The notes under the pieces are model-generated. The model made no database searches and was not told the DNA's origin. It saw nothing but the letters and a program-made list of their open reading frames with translations. Shown here in pieces: positions 23,141 through 36,000 of a stretch of DNA of 64,000 nucleotides. Numbering within the stretch: position 1 is the first letter of the stretch; every line of letters starts with the position of its first letter. Both the position numbers and the translations under genes were made by a program. Source of the stretch: Mycteria americana (Eukaryota; Chordata; Aves; Ciconiiformes; Ciconiidae). The stretch is taken from NCBI RefSeq assembly GCF_035582795.1, contig NC_134368.1:7169501-7233500 (forward strand), given 5' to 3'.

Positions 23141-26100
23141 CTGATGTGCAGGGCAAATCCCGCTGTGGCAAAGTGGTGTAAAGAGATGATGTTTTCAATC
23201 CCGTATGTTTTTAATGCCCCGTGTATTTTTGGAGGGTAAATGATCCTTTAATACCCAGCCAGGTTAGTTATTAGTCCCTTCCTCATTTACCAGCTCTGAA
23301 AGGGTTTTTTTCTCATCATGCTCCAGTGGTAGCTGACACAAAAAATTTGAAGTAGCATCTCTGGACAAAACAGTGCAATACTAGAAATAAAGAAAATACT
23401 AAAAGCCGCAGGATACATGATTCGCCTCCTCTAGTCTAACCTCTCCCCTTTCTCACGACAGTGTGCTGAGGTGAATTCAGGATTTTCCTTCCTTGATGCA
23501 AAGGCAGAGCACACTTTGAGCCTAGCTCAAATTTAGGCTAGAACAAGGAAAGGATCAAATCCCTAGGAAAAGGCGCACAAGCTGATAGCTTTTATTACAG
23601 ACGTAATAATTTAATATCACCAACATGCATCTGAGCATCTCCTGTTCACCCAGCACACCCTGATGGAACCTAACCTACTCCCACCACCGTGGGACTTTAT
23701 GCCTCTGGGCATTTACTTACCATATATCTAAGTCTTTCAATGTGTGCACTAGCTGTCTGAGATAACCACCGATTCATCTAATTTGTTTATTTTTTTCAAG
23801 TGAAGAGCTTACAATGAGTTCAATGATCACTTCAGCGTTACACCCCTCTGGGGTGCATGCAGGAGCCCTGCAAAAAAATGGGTTATACCAGGATACCCGC
23901 TGCTCTGCGCTCGCAGACAGAAATAGCAGCAGGGCTGTTGCCACAGCTTTATCTATGCCCTGGGCCTATCAGTGGTGACAGCCCTCGCTAACGAGATTGT
24001 CGGTTAATGCTGTGATGGCAAGGGCTGCTTATGTGGCAGCCAGAGGCGAGCACAGAGCACCGGGCAAGCACCTGGGACGTGCACCGGGGTGACAGTGCCA
24101 TTTATTGGGAGGGCTTTTCCCATGCTCGGCCCTACAAGCTCCATGTATTCATGTTTAGAGTGCCATTTCTTTAATGTCGTTTTGAATTTTAAAAGCAAGG
24201 AGAGGAAGAGCATGTCTGTGCTGCTGCACACCAGCCCACCTGGACTTATCCACTGCAGCAACAGACCAAGAGCTGGAAAATGTAACAGCTTTTAATTAAC
24301 CTGGTCTTACCTGGTGCCTCCGTATTCCTGCTGGGATTTGCACTTCCACTTGGAACCTTGTCTGTCCTGAGCAGCTCATGCTCTTTGGACTCACCTGTCA
24401 GAAATCAGTTGTATTTGCAAACCCCAGCAGCTAAGGCTGCTGTCAGACTTTTCCAACCTTTTTTCATACTGCATCAGTCAGTTTTCATCCTTCCAGACAG
24501 AATTTCCTCAGCCTCTCCGCCCACCAAAGGCATCCCAAAGCATGGCGAGGAACAAGGAAGCAGAAGGGCACATACAGCTGTGAGAAGCCAATTTTTTTCC
24601 TGCACAAGTCCCCCCAAAATTTCAGGTCTCACCCCAGAGCGTTGCAGCACTGGAAGGAAAGCACCGCAACACTCTCAGCTTTGTGTTTGCTGAGCAGCTT
24701 TCTATCCTCTCCAACAGTGGGCCTCTCTGTATGTCCCAAGCACAAGCAACGCGTTGGGTTTGGGTCCCCTTACCATACCCCCAGCAGAGCATCCCCAGGC
24801 CCAGGAGCAGCGGGGACCAGAGGCTCTGCCAGAGCCACCAGTGGATCCCCGTGTCACTAGATGGCGGCAATGCCTCGCATCCAGGGAGGAGATGCAGGAA
24901 CGCAGCCTGCGGGGAGCCTTGACCTGCTCGCACCCAGCCTCTCCCACCCTCGCACAGGTCCCTCCGCCTTTCAGGCCACGGACACCCAGCCATCCCGCAG
25001 GGATTCGAGGCAACAGCCAGGAAACACCTCTCCAAAGAGCCCGATTTTGGAGCCGAGGTAGAGGGAGCAGGGGCGACGTCCTGCAGCGGGAGGCCAGGCT
25101 ACGAAGGTGGTGACCTGAGCCACCGCAAGGGCTCATTGAGGTGGGAAGGAGGTTCTTCATGTTCACCCCATCTTCTCCCTGAGATTTGAGTTGGGGTTTT
25201 ATCACCCTCCTTCCAGCAGGGTCTCTCCTCCCCTGGGGGTCTCTGGAGCCTACCCCCGGGAGAGACTCAGAAAGGGGCACATGGAAAGACCCCAACTCGC
25301 AACCAGGACCAGAACGTGCCAAGTTTAAAAAAAAAGCATCACATAAGCCTGAACAGCACAAAAATCTCCCCATATCCCCCAGTCCTGTCTCTGCCTGCGA
25401 GCTGTCTGGTGTCTGAAAACCATACACAAGCAAAAGCTTTCAGACCTATAAGCGACCCAAGCAACACCAGGCAGGTCCAGTAAGTGGGTGATAAGGATGT
25501 TTGGGGTTTTGCAATGTCATTGACTAACCCATGCAGCATACGTCCCAGTGGGAAACGTGTTATGTTGTCTGAGAAAAAATATATAAGCTTGTCACTGGGG
25601 GTTGTTGAAGCTGTTATGTGTCCCCTGCCCTCTCACACACAGAAGTATGAACTTTCACAGAGAAAACAGGGAGATTCCAGGTAAAAACTATAAGGGTTTG
25701 GCCAGAAATCAAACTATTTCAGCTCTGCCTTTTTCAGGGGCAGACCCACGTGTTGGTGAGGTTCAGAGACCCATAGCAGGAAGGGGGCTAAGGAAGTTTG
25801 CAGAGTGTCTGCAGCTGCACAGGCAAACGTGCACCCAGAATCATTTGTTTGAGACTCATGTCAAGGAGATACAAGGAGATACAAGGCAGAAATGTACATC
25901 TGTAAATTAATTAAAGCACACGAACCTGCCCCTTTGTTACAGCGAATGTGTCTTTTTTCCCCTCTTTCTAAATCTGATATAAATTGTCAGTATCTCAGCT
26001 GACACGAAGTAGGACTTCCACGTGGGACAACACCTCTTCTCACCTATCAATGTGCACACACACTTTTCTACCTCCACCTCTGGTGATTTTGCGGGGCAAG

Positions 26101-26499
26101 GAGCTGCCAGCACATTGGCCTTTTCCCCGAGGCTGGGTGCGACGCTCTTTCCTCACCGCGAGGTATTTCACAACAAGCTCAAGGACATCCATGTTGTGGT
26201 TTGGGTCTTGTAGACCAAAGTGCAGGACCCGCTCATAAAGGCAGAGCAGAAAGGGAGTGCAAGGATGGGATTGTGCAATGCCTGGCTCCCACAGTGGGAC
26301 ACTGAAGACGCTATTACCTGGAGAAGGTTGTGCGATCTGGTCCTACTACGCCAAAGATTATATTAAACCCCAGGGCCAAATTTTATCTCAAAATCTGCAA
26401 TCCCATAGGATATGGGCTCTATGGCCACCCACCAGGGACTTGACAAGGAAGATGCTGTGGAGGCTGAGCAGTTACAGCATGTTTACTTTATCAGCTTCT

Positions 26500-26575
26500 C
26501 CAGGTGACTTTGGGAAAGTCTGTCAGTCTCTGTGCACTCCATCATGTACAAAACGGGGATATCTGTGCTCAGGGA
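26500..26575 (-). mobile_element. MIR-like SINE fragment, reverse orientation
   Basis: On the plus strand the order is 'gtgactttgggaaagtc', 'agtctctgtgca', a degraded form of the 'cctcagtttcc' block, then 'tgtacaaaacggggat'. This follows the reverse complement of the MIR consensus (CTTGGGCAAGTC, CTCTCTGTGCCTCAG, TGTAAAATGGGGAT). The divergence is consistent with a very old insertion. Confidence 0.6.
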
Positions 26576-26995
26576 GGTGCTTTGACTATAGCAAACATGC
26601 CAGCAGCACCAAATGGGACATGCATGGTGGCAACCTTGGACTTTGTCCACAGCTCTGGCCTTGCTGGCACCATGGTCATTTCCCGTGGAGCGTCGCCCTG
26701 GCCGTGAACCTGGTGAAAACTCAGATGGTCTCAGACCCCATGCAACCTCTCACTCTGCCCTTCTTGCTGCAGTGTCATGCCTCAGCACTAAGCCTCTGGT
26801 TGATGCATCACTCCTGTGTCATTGCTTTCCCTGACCAAGGAGCACCATCTGCTAGTGAAGGTCTTTGGGGCTTTTGTTTAGACCTTTCATTTGTTTCAAA
26901 TATAAACTGTGGTTATACATTTGGCTCAGAGAGAGACAGAAACACTGGTCTTTGGCACAGTGCATCTGCACATTCACTCTAGAGCAGTGAAGATA

Positions 26996-27016
26996 CCAGG
27001 GTGATGATCACCCTGG
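26996..27016. repeat. Short palindrome, 9-bp arms
   Basis: ccagggtga and tcaccctgg flank a 3-base centre. It could be chance. Confidence 0.7.
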
Positions 27017-29401
27017 AGGGTGAGGCTCCGCTAGATATCACGGGTATGGGACACCAAGTCAATTGCTTTGACAGTGATATTACATTTATGAAAAGCCATT
27101 TCAGGGAACGGGACATTCATATAGTGCCTGTGTGTGGTAAGATGGGTTGCACATCAGGACTCATGTGCAAATGGTAGGGCATGGAGACGCACAGGCTCCT
27201 TCTCATGCCTGTATGGGCCTGGGTAGCTCTCCTTGACTAATTAGCTGCAACCCACTGTGAGCAGTTATTAAGTGAGCCACCGTGCTTGATAAATCAGGAT
27301 TGAGGAGAGCATGGGCCAGCTGGAGAGGTGAGCACAGGCCCAGAGCAACAGCCAGGTGTCCCTCCAGGACTGGAGATCATCTGACCACCTGTAGGCAATT
27401 GGAAGCTACTGCTTTTTGCATCCCAGCCTGCAAGTCTCCACTTGGTCAGATGAAGGTTTGCTTGTCCCCACTGTGTCTCAGGGGCTCTTCATGTGCCTGG
27501 ATCAGATGGAGACATCTGCACTGCAGACTTATGGTCAGGCGGGATGAAACACATTTGCATTGGTTAAATGCTCACTGGCTCTGATTTGGGGGACTCTTCC
27601 AGACCTTCCTCGCTCCAGAACATTAATGGCTAATGGCTCCATTTCTTTCCCAACATTTTCTTTCCCTGCCCTGGCACAAACTAGCTCCATAAGCAACGAG
27701 CACCGTTTTCAGTCCTCGTCCCCGGACTCCGTAAGCTGGGCAGTGGGATAGAGGACAGCCTTATCCCACCGAAGGCCAGCTGCAAGGGCAATAAGTGCCC
27801 TCTGAGGGCGTGAGCAGGGATCCACGTGCCCAGAGAGAGGCAACAACACTATGCCACAGATGTCTGAGGCAAGAGAGTGGGAGGTGAGTGGCACAGCCAA
27901 CAGCTTTATTCCTGCTATAAGGCAAGACCCCAACAGCAAAGGCCAGCTCTTCTGTAAGCTCTGCTCCCCAGGTGATCATTGGCAAGCAAGCTAAGGCAGT
28001 GATAGGTTTCATGCTATCAGGGAAACCGCTGCCTTGCCCTTGGAAAAACAATACCGAGCCTTTGCTCCCTTTGGGACCTTTGTAATAAGACAATAAGGGC
28101 TGAGGGCTGCCCTTTGCTGAATTTCGGCATTAATGAAAAGCTTTATCAAACAGCAACGCTCTGTACAAGCTGCCGCTTTTGGCAGTCTTATCAAGGCTCT
28201 GATAATGGCATATCTAATCTAAACCAATATGAACTGGTGCTTGCATGTCTACAGCTTGGAAGCTACAGCTTGGAGGCAGCCAGCCTCTGGGAGACTGCAA
28301 TGGCCATTTCAAAAAGAGAAAAAGCTGGGAAAGGTGCCATATTTCATCTCAGTGCTGTCCTGGTAATTCAGCATAATAAAAACTTTGTGGAAACCAAGAG
28401 GGACAGAGAGTTCGCAGCAGCAGCAGCATCTTTTCCCATCCCATTCAACCTTTCAAAGCAATGCAGCCATGTGGCCTGCTGAAGAAACCTTTGTTCCTCA
28501 AGGGTAAAAATAATCAGACCAAAGATGTGAAAACTGGGCCCCAGGTACAAGCACAGCAGAAACAGGGATGACTCAAGCAATAATATGGGTTGAGATGGAG
28601 GGAAGGTCACCTGGGGATCTGTGATGGGCAAGCTTGTGACCAAGCTCTTCAAAAAATGGCTAGGGGTTTTGGGGTGTCCAGCTGGACCTGCATTGGAGAA
28701 ATCCATGACTGAATCAGCAAAAGCCATGGCTTGTAGCCTTTCACATTTTGGCTCAGAGAATCCTAGTGTAGAGCCCAGTCCCAGCTTCCCAAAGGCTTCA
28801 CAAAGTCTGGGGAGTCACTGGTGGGATAGATAAGAAGAGTGAGAGAAGACGCGGAGGTGCATGAAGACATTCCCAAACCTCCACAAGGCTGCCAGGTACC
28901 CCATCCTGGGCTACAGCAAAATGCCTCTCCCCACACAGCACTCCGCCTGTAAAGTCCTTTTCAGAGTTCAGAGCTTAATCAAAGTTTTGATTCAAACTGG
29001 ACGAGGCAGAGAAGGATTTTTGCTGCAGGAGCCCTGAGACTCAAAATCCTGTTCCCCACTATAACGTCCAAACTGTCAAGAAGCAGTGCAAGTAGGAGGG
29101 TGGTTTCTGAGTGCCCTGGCAGACACTGAGTGAAAGTGCATGGGAGCTGGGAGTGGGAATCACAGGGAAGGGTTGAGGGAAGGTGATAACAGACTGCTAC
29201 TGTTCCATGGGCAGCTACAGAGATGACGGGGCCAAACTCTTCTTGGTTATGGCAGATGTTATAACATGAGGCACTAGCCACAAATTGCCCTTTGGGAGAT
29301 TTGGGTTGAGCACCTCTTCTTTGAGAGGTGGGTGGTGCAGACCCAGGATGGGTACCCAGAGAGGCAGAAGGGGTGGTTTTTGAGATTTGGCTAAAGCCAT
29401 A

Positions 29402-29490
29402 GCTGAGCTGATCTAGTGTTGGTGATGTTCTTGCTTTGAGCAGGAAGTTGACCCTTCGGAGGTCCCTCCCAACCGGCTTTTCTCCAATTC
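29402..29490 (+). mobile_element. CR1 LINE 3' fragment, degraded
   Basis: The words 'gctgatctagtg', 'cttgctttgagcagg' and 'ggaggtccctcccaacc' occur in CR1 order, and the terminal repeats are eroded. Confidence 0.6.
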
Positions 29491-30096
29491 ATCACCTTGG
29501 GACACAGAGCATTCAGATACCTCCATGGCTAGGAGGAAGCTGAGAAGTTTTGCATGTCCATATCTTTGATTCAGGTGCAAAAAAGCAGAAATGAGACACT
29601 TGCGTCCTTTTTTCTGACAAGCTTCTAAGATCCCGTGCTTTATTTTCAAAGCAACTGAAACATGGAAGTACCTGCTGGCTTCCCACAAGAAGTAGCCTCC
29701 TCAATAATTTTTGAAAATGATCCATGCCTTTTCCCTTTCTACAAACCACGTCCAGGTTTTGTGGTATGGATTTAGTTGATGGTGAACTGACTTGGCATTG
29801 TGTTAATGCAAATCAGGTGCATTTTCTTGGCCCTGGAAAGCTAAAGTGATGTCATGTTTTAAAAGATCCTGTATTCCGGTGGGGAGATGTACAAGTATTC
29901 TGAACTTTGCTATTGAGATTAAGTTTATCTCACCCACCATTTGCTCAGCAGGCCTGGCTAGATAATAATTACCCTGGCCAAATTTCATTCAGTAAGAGTT
30001 TCTTCTTTTTTTATAAGAACTTCTGCATTTCTTTACTAGGGGAAATAAAAGAAAATTAGTCTAGCAGAATACTTGCAGACAAAACAAAGAGGTTTT

Positions 30097-30119
30097 ATTT
30101 TTGATCATCGATCAAAAAT
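30097..30119. repeat. AT-rich palindrome, 10-bp arms
   Basis: atttttgatc and gatcaaaaat are exact reverse complements separated by atc. It lies about 2.9 kb upstream of FABP1 and has no other context. Confidence 0.75.
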
Positions 30120-32659
30120 CAGTTGGTTGCATTTCCAAACCTGCCAGCAGTGACCCATAGTTCACATTTATCCAATGCACCGAAGCTGGGAGCATAGATA
30201 TATCTATCCACAGTAAGTGAGAAGAGGAGAGGATACCTGCAGAAAACTTGGGTCCCAGGGGGGTGAATTCTCTCATGAGTTGCACATTTCTGCCAACTAC
30301 CAAGAGAGTTCCGAACAATTATATTCTCCTTTTACCATTTGGTGGGTGACATCCAGACCTTTAGGAGCCTGGCCTGCCCAGAGTGAGTTCTCGCCCAATT
30401 TCTGGTGGTTTTCTAAGTGGTTCAACTGCCCAGATTAGGCAAGATAACAATTTAAAAGTTTGTGGGACAAAACCTGCTGGGCTTTTCCAAATCCTATTTT
30501 AGGCTCAGGTCTCATTAGCTTGGTGGTTTTATCTCCTTTCAAGCTGGTATGGAGATTGTGGTCCTGGAAAGTCTGCAGTGGCTGAGATGGGGGTCAGGGA
30601 AAATACCAGGCGCTCCTTCAAGCACCTAAGATTGGATTCATCTTGGCTAATATGAAGTGTTTACAAATACCCTAGTCATGTAGGCTTCTTCTGGAGAGGC
30701 TGGAGGGGGATAGGCAGCCCTTATTATGTGTTTCTCCTATTTCTCTCCTTCAGCTCATCTAGACATCAGCTCAGAGATACTCATTGCACTTCAAGTGGCT
30801 GGGGTTACCTAAGAAAGGTCTCTCCCTACTGACATAGCAGCCACCCCTTCTCCCTAGCCTGCACGTGGAAATGGGTGAGAACTGAGCATCCACCCTGACA
30901 GTGGGATGTGGTCAGACATGGCCAGTCCAGGAGTGCATCTCACTGAAAAATGAATGAAAACCACAACTCCAGGCTGCTCTGGTCAATGATGGCCAGGGAA
31001 AAATGAGCCATGCAGAGCTGGAGATTTCCGATGGTGATCACCCCATGGTGCATTGGGAGTGCTGGGCTCCAAAATGAGTCAGATGATAGAAAAATATGCA
31101 GGTGTTTTTTCAAGTCTGAATCTCTCTCCCCATCATGCAAAGAGAGGGGACCTGAATTGCCTGGAGGAGCAGCCAGAGGTCCAGGGCATGAACGTGTGGG
31201 AGGCACACGGGTGTTTCCAGGTGGCCTACGGCTGCAGGATGTTACCTGGTGGGATGCAGGGAGCTGCCAGCTCTGGCTGCTGCCAGGACCTGGCCAGAGA
31301 GGTCAGTCACCACTGTCCCTATGAAGAAGACACTGAACAGGAACATGGGGCAGCGCAGCCCCACGTGACCCCAGGGTATTCACCAGGGGAGGGGGAAAAA
31401 ATGAAATGCAATTCCTAAGGTGATGTTATTCCTGTTGGGAAGCCTGGAATAAAAGGGAAAAAAGCTGAAAAGCTGTTTGGAGAAAGTGCTGAATCAACCA
31501 CTCCACGAGTGCTCTCTGAACCTGCCTGGCCCTTGCCACAATGCGGAGGGGTGGTCTCCGCCCCGGACACCCCCCAGCCAAGTTCGCGCACCGAAGGGCA
31601 GAGGTTTTCCCTCTCCTGCCTTGTCAGGCAGACGCTGCCTGTACTAATTAACCAGAAACAGGCTGAATCTAGCCCAGGCAGCGTCACTGTGCACCACTGC
31701 AGCACAGAGAGCGGAGGCGGGCGGCAGCCCCGGGCTGAGCCTGCAGGAGCAGGACGGGTGGCTGCAGGGGGCTCTGACAGCATCTCCAAACTGGAAGGAG
31801 ACATATTTTTTTCACGCCTATCTGTAATTTCACTTTAAAATGGCCAAAGTTGCTATGAGAAGGCTGAATGGAAGAATTGCAAAGAGGAGAAGGCATATGA
31901 GTGTAAAGGAGGAAAATCCCTGAGCTGGTGACTTTGGGAGGGAGGAGGAATTCATTGGGGCAGAGGATGAGATGGGAGCAAGAAGCGGAGCCTGGGACTC
32001 CAGACCCAGAGGATAAATGCTCAGATGCCACGAAGCAACCCGGAATGCTCAGTCAAGGGGACCACATCGGGAGAGGAGCCCAGCCCCGAGTCCTGCTTTG
32101 GAGGGAGGAATTGGGCTCAGCTTGGAGACTGCTGCTGGCCCTACTTCTGATGTGGCATGTGGGAGGAATGCAGCTCCGAGGGCTGGGATGCTCCTTCAGT
32201 ACACGAGTGACTGTGGCTCCTCTGGGGAAAGCAGAGGAAAGGGGGTTTTAGCAGTGGCTCCTGGCAATAGCCTTGGTTGATCACTAATGGCACCGGTCCC
32301 TCTATCCACATGAAACCCCTTTCTGGAGGCAAGGCCATAGTGATGGAGTCTGAATTAAACTGCAGTCTTCAGGATGGGCCAGTTCAACCCCAGGATTTGA
32401 TTTTGAGTCATGTTTTTTCCTTAGGGAACAATGATGATTTTGTCACTCCTGCTACATCTGGGTTACACCAAAACCCACCGTTACAGAAGACTACGAGGCA
32501 ACTGAAGGAGTAACTTAGTCCCTGCCAGCATGCCGCCACTACGCTTCGTGCCAGTGCTAAAGACCCAGCATGGGCACATCAGCGAGTAGAAACCCCACCG
32601 GTGTCAGCTCCAGGGGACACCATAACCTTTCACCACTTTCTCCTCTTCCAGATGTGCAC

Positions 32660-32760
32660 TTCCAGACTGCAAGCTGATAAGACGATTTGGCTCGTTCCTC
32701 TGATAATTAATCTCTTTGCACAATTATATTTTTATCATTTGTTTATGGATGCCACGTTGC
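32660..32760 (+). promoter_or_regulatory. FABP1: Candidate upstream FABP1 control region (GATA/CDX-like sites)
   Basis: This AT-rich 100 bp holds two GATA-type cores (ctgataag near 32674 and ctgataatt near 32701) and CDX-like tttat/tttatg words near 32730-32745. GATA4, CDX and HNF1 are known regulators of mammalian FABP1. The link to this sequence is inference. Confidence 0.3.
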
Positions 32761-32861
32761 TACCTCCATAAAACGGGTTTATGGGGTTTTCCCTGCCTCC
32801 ACATTGCAAATTGAGGTCTGTAAAAGGTAGAGCAATTTATCACTGACCATTGCCCAGTTTT

Positions 32862-32942
32862 ATGTTAATGTTTGAACATGGCCATAAAAGAATTACATCA
32901 TCTTACTTGTGACCAACTTTTAGGGCAAAAGGACCTTATAAA
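32862..32942 (+). promoter_or_regulatory. FABP1: FABP1 core promoter with TATA box
   Basis: TATAAA lies at 32937-32942, 65 bp before the ATG, implying transcription starting near 32967-32972 and a 5' UTR of about 35-40 nt, normal for FABP genes. Upstream, gttaatgtttgaac (32864-32877) resembles an HNF1 half-site overlapping a FOXA-type tgtttga word. AGGGCAAAAGGACC (32922-32935) resembles a direct repeat bound by HNF4 or PPAR/RXR. The TATA box is visible directly. The factor assignments are inference from known FABP1 regulation. Confidence 0.7.
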
Positions 32943-33006
32943 ACCAAGCTCTGCTTACCAGCAAGGCACCTTCTCTTGTGTTGGGAGCACAGAGAGCCTT
33001 TCCATC

Positions 33007-33073
33007 ATGAGCTTCACTGGAAAGTACGAACTCCAGTCCCAGGAAAATTTCGAGCCTTTTATGAAAGCCCTTG
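33007..33073 (+). CDS. FABP1: FABP1 exon 1 coding part
   Basis: It encodes [19 protein letters not shown] and KAL plus the first base of a glycine codon, with donor gtaagt. This covers the first beta strand and the start of the helical lid. Confidence 0.97.
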
Positions 33074-36000
33074 GTAAGTGCCTGCGTGCGCTGTGTACTG
33101 CTTTGCCTCTGCAGATCCCAGTGATATTTGGGAGTCCAACTGTGCTGATGTGCTGATGATGTAGATTGAAAACATCTCTCAGATTTCCTATTTCTATCTG
33201 TCATCTTGCAATTATTGGCTTTTTATAAATGCATGTGCATGGAGTTGTGAACTCAAAATAGAAGAGAAAGCATCTCTCTGGCTGGTGGCTGGAGGTCAAG
33301 AGATGCTGGGTTAAATTTTATGGCTTGCAGGAAAAAGGTCCCAGCAGTCTCTGCAGCCACGGGCCAGCACGGCAGTGCTGCACACACATGCTGAGCCAGC
33401 GGGACCTGCTTAGGGCGACTGCAGATCTGCCCCATCAAGCCATGGAATGTGAGAGCAAGCAGGACATCACTCAGCCCACTGTGCTGCTGCGCGGTGATGC
33501 TGCAAAGCCCCAAATTCCACCATTCATCAGAAAAAATAGTCGGGTTGTTTAAATGCTTAATGATGAATGTGGCTAGCTAGATTTCCACCAGTGACAGTGC
33601 CAGGGAACACGCTCCTGCAGGGATTCAGGAGGCTCTGCACTGCTTCTGCCCAGTTATGTGCCAGAGGGGCTCAGCTTCAGGCTTTGGGAGAAGACTTTAG
33701 TGAGCTGGTTCTGAGGGACCCTGAATCTCATTTAAAAATCACTTGGTTCCCTCCTTCTGCGTCAGTTTGTTCCATTTTCTCTGCTTGCCTCTCAGTGAAG
33801 GAAGGAAAACAGGGTTTCTTCTTTCCCTCTGATGCTTGGCCAAGGAGGCAGCTGTTCTGCTCCCCACCAAGTCAGTCGGACAAGGGAGAAGTCTAGTTCC
33901 CACACAAACCCAGGATGACTATTTATTATTCTTCCTCCCCAGCAGACTCAGGGCTGTGTGGCCCTTGGGGAACCATCATCCTTGCGAGGCTTTTCCACAC
34001 TAGAATAGAAATCCTTCCAGCTGTGGGTCCCCAAATCCCACCACGTTCATTCGGCAGCAGCAATCTGCCCACCAATAACTCCAAGGTCCACCTAACGTCT
34101 CTTGTTCCTGGGCAGGGCTTCCTGATGACCAGATCCAGAAGGGCAAGGACATCAAGAGCATCTCAGAAATTGTGCAGGATGGGAAAAAGTTCAAGATTAC
34201 TGTGACAACTGGCTCCAAAGTGCTGCAAAACGAGTTCACCATCGGGGAGGAGTGCGAGATGGAGATGCTGACAGGAGAGAAAGTCAAGGTGAGTGATCAG
34301 CTCCTCTTCTGCCAGGGCTGCAGGGGCTCAGCGACATTAAGTTTCCTTTCCAGCCATTCCCTCTGCATTTGAGCCAAAGGGAATGACCAGACCATGGGTG
34401 TTAAAGCTGACACAGGGCAAAGACCTAGGTAATTCCCCAGCTTGGTTCTGTCTCTCACAGTTTGCATACATGATTTAATATAATCGGAAGGGGCTAATTG
34501 CTGAAACCAAGTCTGCAGATGTGACACCCGCTGCCCTGCTCCCGGCAGCTCCTCAGCAAGGCTCTTAGGGACACATTTCTGAAAATGACAGTCCATTTCT
34601 GAGCCACCTTCCTGAGATACTCAGAGCCCAAGACTCTGAAGTTCCCACCTCCCCTCCTCACTTCTACAAAACACCGTACAAGCTCCCCAACCAGCACTTC
34701 TGCAGAGGAAGCCTTGCATTTCTACAGCTATTTTAATAGCCAGTTTGGAAAACACTGGAAGCCAGTGTTTTAATAGCCCGTTTAGAAAAGGGGGATAGAG
34801 ATGCTTTGGTAAATCCTTCTGGCAGCAAAAGGTCTGAAAGATTTGAGGTGGAAAAGGGTTGACTTTCTGTCATGTTGCAACACAAAACATACCCCCACCT
34901 TCGTTTTGTTGACTTAAAGGTACTGCAGGAAAGTCAGCCAATGAATCATAAACCAATAAATCTCTCCTTTTGTCCCAGTGGCTGTTAGCTTCTCTGCTAG
35001 CCTTTTCCACTGCTTCTGTTTACACGGGGTGAGACGATTTGGCAAGGTGAGGATTTATCAGCCTTGAAATTGGGTCAGCTCCTGTTCCTGGACATTAGTT
35101 TCCAATGGTTCATAAAATGTCAAGACAGAGCCTCTGGCAAATATTGCCTCTCACCTCTACCTCGGGAGAAGATGATATTGCAGGGACTTTTGAAAGCAGG
35201 AGGAATGACCACCAAAGAAATGCCCCTGTGAATCGGGCTCTGATAACCATAGCAACTGTATTGCAATTTCCAGCATCACTGAAGTCCCTTGCAGATAAAC
35301 TAGGGGGAAACAGCTATTAGAAGAGTTTCACCCTCTATAAATCAGCAACTCAAGGGCAGATGAACATGTCTTACAGCTGGACAGACAGATGAACAGAAAT
35401 GTTTTTTGCTGGGTTATTTATTTGGGTAATTTCAATGATCAGTGATAGCTGCCCGGAGGGTGTTGGTGCTGTCTCTAGCCTTTTTAGACGTGCAGCTCCT
35501 TGGGGGGTCAGAGACTCAGCAGATGTGCCCATCCCCCTGATAACTTTCCAGCCATGACTGTGTTTCTGAAAGCTCCCTAAATTGCTCCCCACATTGACCG
35601 ACACTCCCCCCAGCCCCATGCTGTTGCCTAGCTCCCCATCACCCCACCCCAAAGGAGGTTGCTGCAGCAATGTGCAATAGGTGGGTGGTGGAGAGGAGAC
35701 AACATGGCATGCCCTGGCCCAGCTCAGGTGGCTCTGCAGTCCTCTCCTTGGAGGTGTGCAAGTCCTCTTGGTCTGTGTGCTGCATGAGGAGCTGCCCCAA
35801 GGAGCATCAGGGCTGCACGGAGGCACCAGTATTGGTGGGGTGAAGAGCCTTCCTTGTTCTCCCCCAAAACTCATGTGTTGGTGTGATCCCAAGGATCCCT
35901 GCTCTGCCATCTAACAGTGCAGGAGCCATGAGTGAGTCTCAATTTGAAGGGGAGAGACGTAGGTACAGTGGCAAATTCGCACCCTTGTAGAGCCCAAAGT

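Larger units (their letters stand above)
21721..32859. other. Intergenic region between THNSL2 and FABP1 5' ends
   Basis: About 11 kb separate the two divergently transcribed genes. No exon with family identity was found. It contains CR1 and MIR-like fragments, a perfect 23-bp inverted repeat and small palindromes, each listed separately. Long open frames at 24702-25433 and 26257-26982 lack motifs and are regarded as chance. Confidence 0.6.

Noticed and set aside
24702-25433. Open frame of 243 codons on the minus strand
   Set aside because: GC-rich composition explains its length. There are no motifs, it is low-complexity in R/G/S, and competing open frames lie on the other strand.
26257-26982. 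Open frame of 241 codons on the plus strand
   Set aside because: It runs through a MIR-like SINE and has no domain, promoter or splice context.
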